Shown here: positions 60,339 to 64,000 of the stretch, piece after piece
Position numbering within the stretch: the stretch's first letter is position 1
Layout of the letters: every line of letters starts with the position of its first letter
Source: Castellaniella sp049651205
GTDB lineage: Bacteria > Pseudomonadota > Gammaproteobacteria > Burkholderiales > Burkholderiaceae_B
Assembly (NCBI RefSeq): GCF_049651205.1
Contig: NZ_JBASBR010000007.1
Span: 248,001-312,000 of the forward strand
Direction: 5' to 3'
DNA: 64,000 nt
Program-made: the position numbers and the translations under genes
Notes under the pieces: generated by a model
Databases searched by the model: none
What the model was told of the DNA's origin: nothing
What the model saw: the letters and a program-made list of their open reading frames with translations, nothing else

Positions 60339-60379
60339 GGGCCCTCCGGTATCAATGGCGCAGTAAAAACACTGGGCCG

Positions 60380-62047
60380 CTACTGCAGGCGATCGGGCGG
60401 GGCGCCCTTCAACAACGCCTCTGGACGAGCCTGCAAGGTATCCGCCAGCAACTGCAAGCCGCGAGCCGCCCCATTCAGTGCCTGCAAGGTATCCTGAACA
60501 TTGCCCAGCAAAGGCGCACCCGGCCCCAGTACAGTGCTGACGCGATCCAGCGAACGGCGGGCCGATTGCAGTGTCTGGCTGGCCTCAGGAGCCACCTGGG
60601 TATCCAGACGTTTCAGCAGGGTGCGCAGGTTGGCAAGACTGCCTTCGAGTTCGCTGCCGATGGATTCAATCGGCAGCTTGTCGAACTTATTGATAATGCT
60701 GCCAACCTGGCGCTGCAACTCGGCAAAGTCTCCCGGCACTGTGGGGATCAAATAACCGGACGTATGCTCGGTGTCGCCTGGAATCTCGACCTTGCTGTAT
60801 TTGGGATCAGAGAAGAAATCCAGCGCTACATACTGTTGCCCGGTAAGCAGGCTGGCCGATCGCAACTGTGCTCGCAAGCCGTGCTTAACCAGTGGATCAA
60901 TCAAGGCATCACCCTGGGCCCCATGCGCCGCCTGTACCAGCTCGCGATAGGCGCGGTCGAACCGATGCGGATACAGCACAGCCCGGACCCTGGAATAGAA
61001 CCGTTTGCGCTTAGGATCCAGTTCGAGATCGATGTCCACCACTTTGCCAATCGCCAGCCCGTGGTAATCGACCTCGGCGCCCACCTTCAGGCCGCGAACA
61101 GAACCCATGAACCGTAATTCAACATCCAGGGGTTCTCCATCCGGATCAGCCAATGCGTCTTCCCGGGAATCAAACAGGGTAAACGTTGCCCCTTCGGTCG
61201 CTGGAGTTGTATCGATTTTTCCTTCATACGCGCTGGATTCATCGGCTTGGGCAAACGTCACTCCGCCGTTCAGGATGGCCGACAAGCCGCTGGTGCGCAC
61301 TTGCACACCATCAGGCGAAAGAGACATATCCACACCACTGTCATTCCAGAACCGCGTGTCTGGCGTGACGTAGCGATCGTAGGGTGCTTGGACAAAGATC
61401 TGCAGATTCACCTCGCGCCCGTCCTTGGACATCGAATACCCGACCACCCGGCCGACTTCGATACGACGGTAATACACCCGCGAGCCCACGCTCAGGGAGT
61501 CGAGCGAATGGGCGTTTAACTGAAAACGGGTCCCCACCTGGCCACTCAGCACTTCGGGCGGATTGACCAGCCCCTTGAAGCTTGTCACAGAATCTCCCTC
61601 AGGCTCTGTGATGGGCGCATCCACACTGAGATATACGCCCGACAGCAGGGTATCAAGCCCCGAGACCCCGGCCAGACTGACACGCGGGCGCACAATCCAG
61701 AACTTAGCGTCCTTTTGAGTGATATAGGGCGCACCATCACGCACCAACTGGACATCCACCAGCACGTGTTCACGATCGGAAGCCACCCGGACGGACTTGA
61801 CCTCACCCACCACCACATCGCGATAACGCAGTTTGGTTTGCCCGGCCTCGATCCCTGCGGCGGAGGGAAAGCTGATGGTGATCACCGGCCCCGTGCGCAC
61901 CCATACCGACGCCAGCAGCGAGACACCCACCAGCAATGCCAGCAAAGGCACCAACCAGACCCACGACCAATGTAACGCCCGCCCGGCACGAATCACCGGA
62001 GTGGCGTTCTGATCATCCGCCGTACTATTTTCTTGCTCAATGCTCAT
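60380..62047 (-). CDS. pqiB: PqiB, MCE-domain intermembrane transport protein
   Basis: 555 residues. One N-terminal transmembrane helix (about 29-50) and three MCE-type domains: GIEAGQTKLRYRDVVVGEV, GSRVYYRRIEVGRVVGY and GAEVDYHGLAIGKVV, then a helical C-terminus (needle-like in known PqiB). It forms a periplasm-spanning lipid conduit. Starts 11 bases before the pqiA stop. Confidence 0.93.
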   Translation of the reverse strand: MSIEQENSTADDQNATPVIRAGRALHWSWVWLVPLLALLVGVSLLASVWVRTGPVITISFPSAAGIEAGQTKLRYRDVVVGEVKSVRVASDREHVLVDVQLVRDGAPYITQKDAKFWIVRPRVSLAGVSGLDTLLSGVYLSVDAPITEPEGDSVTSFKGLVNPPEVLSGQVGTRFQLNAHSLDSLSVGSRVYYRRIEVGRVVGYSMSKDGREVNLQIFVQAPYDRYVTPDTRFWNDSGVDMSLSPDGVQVRTSGLSAILNGGVTFAQADESSAYEGKIDTTPATEGATFTLFDSREDALADPDGEPLDVELRFMGSVRGLKVGAEVDYHGLAIGKVVDIDLELDPKRKRFYSRVRAVLYPHRFDRAYRELVQAAHGAQGDALIDPLVKHGLRAQLRSASLLTGQQYVALDFFSDPKYSKVEIPGDTEHTSGYLIPTVPGDFAELQRQVGSIINKFDKLPIESIGSELEGSLANLRTLLKRLDTQVAPEASQTLQSARRSLDRVSTVLGPGAPLLGNVQDTLQALNGAARGLQLLADTLQARPEALLKGAPPDRLQ

Positions 62048-63287
62048 GGTGCCCCCTAGAGGCTGCTGTTATACGCAGCAAGTCCCAACCCAGCCGGGGA
62101 TCATAACGCATGGCCGCACACATGGTCAGAACCACCACCGCGCCAAAGTTAAGCGCCGCGGGCCCAATGCTGATTTGTGAAAGGCCGGGGAAATTGGCCA
62201 TGGCTGCCATCAGCACCACCACAAACACATCCAGCATCGACCACTGTCCAATGAACTCGACCACGGCGTACAGCTTGGTGCGCTGCCGTTGAATCTCGGG
62301 GCCCAGCGGCTGGCTCCTGAGCAGTAAAAACGAAAGTGCCAGCAGTTTGGAGACCGGCACCAGCACGCTGGCCACAAACACGATAATGGCGAGATCCCAG
62401 GAGCCCAGGCGCCAGAGTTCGATGACACCCCCCAAAATGGTGTGATTGCTACTGCCGATCAAGGTTTGCACGCGCATCACTGGCAGGGCATTGGCAGGAA
62501 TATAAAAGATCGCAGCCGCCAATATCAGCGACCAGACCTCTGCTGGACTTCCACGGCGCATGGGCAGCACCTTGGCATCGCAACGCAGACAATGGCCATC
62601 AGCTGGCACAGCCTGTACACAACCACAGGTTTCGCAGGAAATTGCTCGACCAGACGCCCCCGAGCGCGCAACCATCCCGGCATCTTCTGCCGCCCGCCAA
62701 AGGGCTTTGGCATTCCATCGCCCCAAGCCAGACAGCAGGAAGCTGAGCGCCAAAAATCCCAACAAACCCGGTTGAACCTGTAATTGGGCCATCCCGGCCA
62801 CCTTGACGATGGCAACCAGAATGGCCAACACCAGCACAGAAGCCATGGACCACGGCGCGAGATGATCTAGCCAGCGCAAGATACGCCCAAAATCCGGCGG
62901 CAAACGACGTCTTGTGACCGCCTGCATGATCCAGAGCGTCAGGGTGATTTGCAGCAGGGGCATCCAGAAGCCGGCCATACCTGTCAGGACCGACACACCG
63001 TAATAACCGCGATCCCAGGCCAGATGCAGCGCACCCCAAAAGGTTAGGCTGACGTCAAGACCTTGTACGGTGAGGTGCGCAATGGGAAAGCCCTGGGCAA
63101 TGGCAAAAACAATCAGGGTCGCCCACGCCAGCGCCTGCCAGGCAGGGAGATCAAGGTAGCCGCGCCGATACAGCACCGTGCCACAGCACCGGCACAAGGC
63201 CTGACCGCGGGCAGCTAGCGGCAGGCGCTGATGTACCGTATCACAATGTGGACAGGCAATCAGCGCCGGCACGTCTTCAGGAAGCAT
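62037..63287 (-). CDS. pqiA: PqiA, paraquat-inducible inner-membrane protein
   Basis: 416 residues from ATG 63287, which shares a base with the clpA stop (TGATG). Two repeats, each with a zinc-ribbon-like cysteine set (CPHC..CRCCG near 15-36; CETCG..CLRCD near 220-238) and four hydrophobic helices, as in PqiA/YebS. First gene of pqiABC, here apparently transcribed with clpA. Confidence 0.92.
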   Translation of the reverse strand: MLPEDVPALIACPHCDTVHQRLPLAARGQALCRCCGTVLYRRGYLDLPAWQALAWATLIVFAIAQGFPIAHLTVQGLDVSLTFWGALHLAWDRGYYGVSVLTGMAGFWMPLLQITLTLWIMQAVTRRRLPPDFGRILRWLDHLAPWSMASVLVLAILVAIVKVAGMAQLQVQPGLLGFLALSFLLSGLGRWNAKALWRAAEDAGMVARSGASGRAISCETCGCVQAVPADGHCLRCDAKVLPMRRGSPAEVWSLILAAAIFYIPANALPVMRVQTLIGSSNHTILGGVIELWRLGSWDLAIIVFVASVLVPVSKLLALSFLLLRSQPLGPEIQRQRTKLYAVVEFIGQWSMLDVFVVVLMAAMANFPGLSQISIGPAALNFGAVVVLTMCAAMRYDPRLGWDLLRITAASRGHHEH

Positions 63288-64000
63288 CAATCCACAAGCT
63301 CAGGCTCTGGGTGCGATGGTGAGGGCACCGAACCGGAACTCGGCGGATCGTCGGGAAAATCCAGCACCACTTGCGACTGGCTATCGACGTCCACCAGCAC
63401 CTTGCCGCCATGCACCAAGCGCCCAAAGAGCAGCTCGTCGGCCAAGGCACGACGGATCGTATCCTGGATGAGCCGCTGCATGGGACGCGCGCCCATGGAG
63501 GGATCGAATCCCTCTTGGGCCAGGTGCTCGCGCAGGGCTTGCGTAAAGACGACCTCGACGTGTTTTTCGTGGAGCTGGTCTTCGAGCTGCATGAGAAATT
63601 TGTCGACCACGCGCAAGATGATGTCTCGGGGCAGTGCCGCAAAACCAATGATGGCATCCAGCCGGTTACGAAACTCGGGCGTGAACTGCCGTTTGATTTC
63701 GGACATTTCGTCGCCCGTGCGCGCTGGCGCTGCAAACCCGATGGTATTGCGATTGAGCGTATCCGCCCCTGCGTTGGTGGTCATCACCAAAATGACATTG
63801 CGGAAGTCGCTCTTGCGCCCGTTGTTATCCGTGAGCGTGCCATGATCCATCACCTGCAGCAAGATGTTGTAGACATCCGGATGGGCTTTTTCGATCTCGT
63901 CGAGCAGCAGCACACAGTGGGGCTGCTTGGTAACAGCCTCGGTAAGCAAACCGCCCTGGTCAAAGCCCACATAGCCAGGTGGCGCCCCGATCAGGCGCGA
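63287..64000 (-). CDS. clpA: ClpA, ATP-dependent protease ATPase subunit, 3' part
   Basis: The frame continues beyond base 64000; about 237 C-terminal residues are seen. The edge reads SRLIGAPPGYVGFDQGGLLTEAV, then VLLLDEIEKAHPDVYNILLQVMDHG (second Walker B), TTNAGAD and FRNRLDAIIGFAAL, all typical of the second AAA+ module of ClpA. A Pro/Ser-rich tail ends the protein. ClpA unfolds substrates for ClpP; clpS would be expected upstream, outside the window. Confidence 0.93.
   Translation of the reverse strand, partial: SRLIGAPPGYVGFDQGGLLTEAVTKQPHCVLLLDEIEKAHPDVYNILLQVMDHGTLTDNNGRKSDFRNVILVMTTNAGADTLNRNTIGFAAPARTGDEMSEIKRQFTPEFRNRLDAIIGFAALPRDIILRVVDKFLMQLEDQLHEKHVEVVFTQALREHLAQEGFDPSMGARPMQRLIQDTIRRALADELLFGRLVHGGKVLVDVDSQSQVVLDFPDDPPSSGSVPSPSHPEPELVD

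Overview
The window looks like chromosomal DNA of a betaproteobacterium, most likely Burkholderiales/Alcaligenaceae. I infer this from G+C-rich coding sequence, the gene orders ribF-ileS-lspA-coaBC-dut and dapD-dapE-prmB, an rdgC gene, a long-form aspartate carbamoyltransferase, and an abundance of Liv-type transporters and aromatic catabolism. Nearly all of it is dense coding on both strands. I saw no insertion sequence, CRISPR array or rRNA. All assignments are from reading the sequence; no database search was run.

Layout. 1-4.8 kb: 3' part of an MHS-type permease, rdgC, pyrB (with an N-terminal helix-turn-helix-like domain), a SecD-head-like lipoprotein and tRNA-Ile2(CAU). 4.8-5.9 kb: a sparse stretch with two small unknown genes behind the tRNA. 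5.9-9.4 kb: a three-gene operon of a small Tat-signal protein, a LodA-like (quinoprotein amine/amino-acid oxidase family) protein and a LodB-like flavoprotein. 9.4-9.76 kb: an AT-rich divergent control region.

9.8-27.4 kb is an aromatic catabolism locus. A plus-strand operon encodes Liv-type permeases and ATPases (the LivF carries an N-terminal hemerythrin domain), an FAD aromatic hydroxylase and a DUF2783 protein. A convergent minus-strand operon runs paaN-paaG-paaH-paaI-paaK-paaJ-livJ. Divergent from paaN is a two-component diiron oxygenase/reductase followed by paaX. The usual phenylacetyl-CoA epoxidase genes paaABCDE are absent here, so the diiron pair is a candidate alternative ring-activating enzyme under PaaX control. 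A perfect TGATTCGAATCA palindrome lies just behind a good promoter ahead of it.

27.7-38.5 kb: small envelope proteins, a LysE exporter, lysine biosynthesis (dapD, dapE), prmB, an ABC-F ATPase, then an operon of an AhpD-like protein, an acyl-CoA-dehydrogenase-like flavoprotein and an SsuABC/TauABC-type importer. 38.5-50.4 kb: housekeeping genes (uvrD, a desaturase, an rRNA methyltransferase, purN, ribF, ileS, lspA, coaBC, dut). 50.6-55.4 kb: a complete livJHMGF operon. 55.4-64 kb: a parvulin, trifunctional putA, pqiABC and the 3' part of clpA. An 11-base motif is shared between the livJ leader and the putA promoter region, which suggests joint control of amino-acid uptake and proline catabolism.
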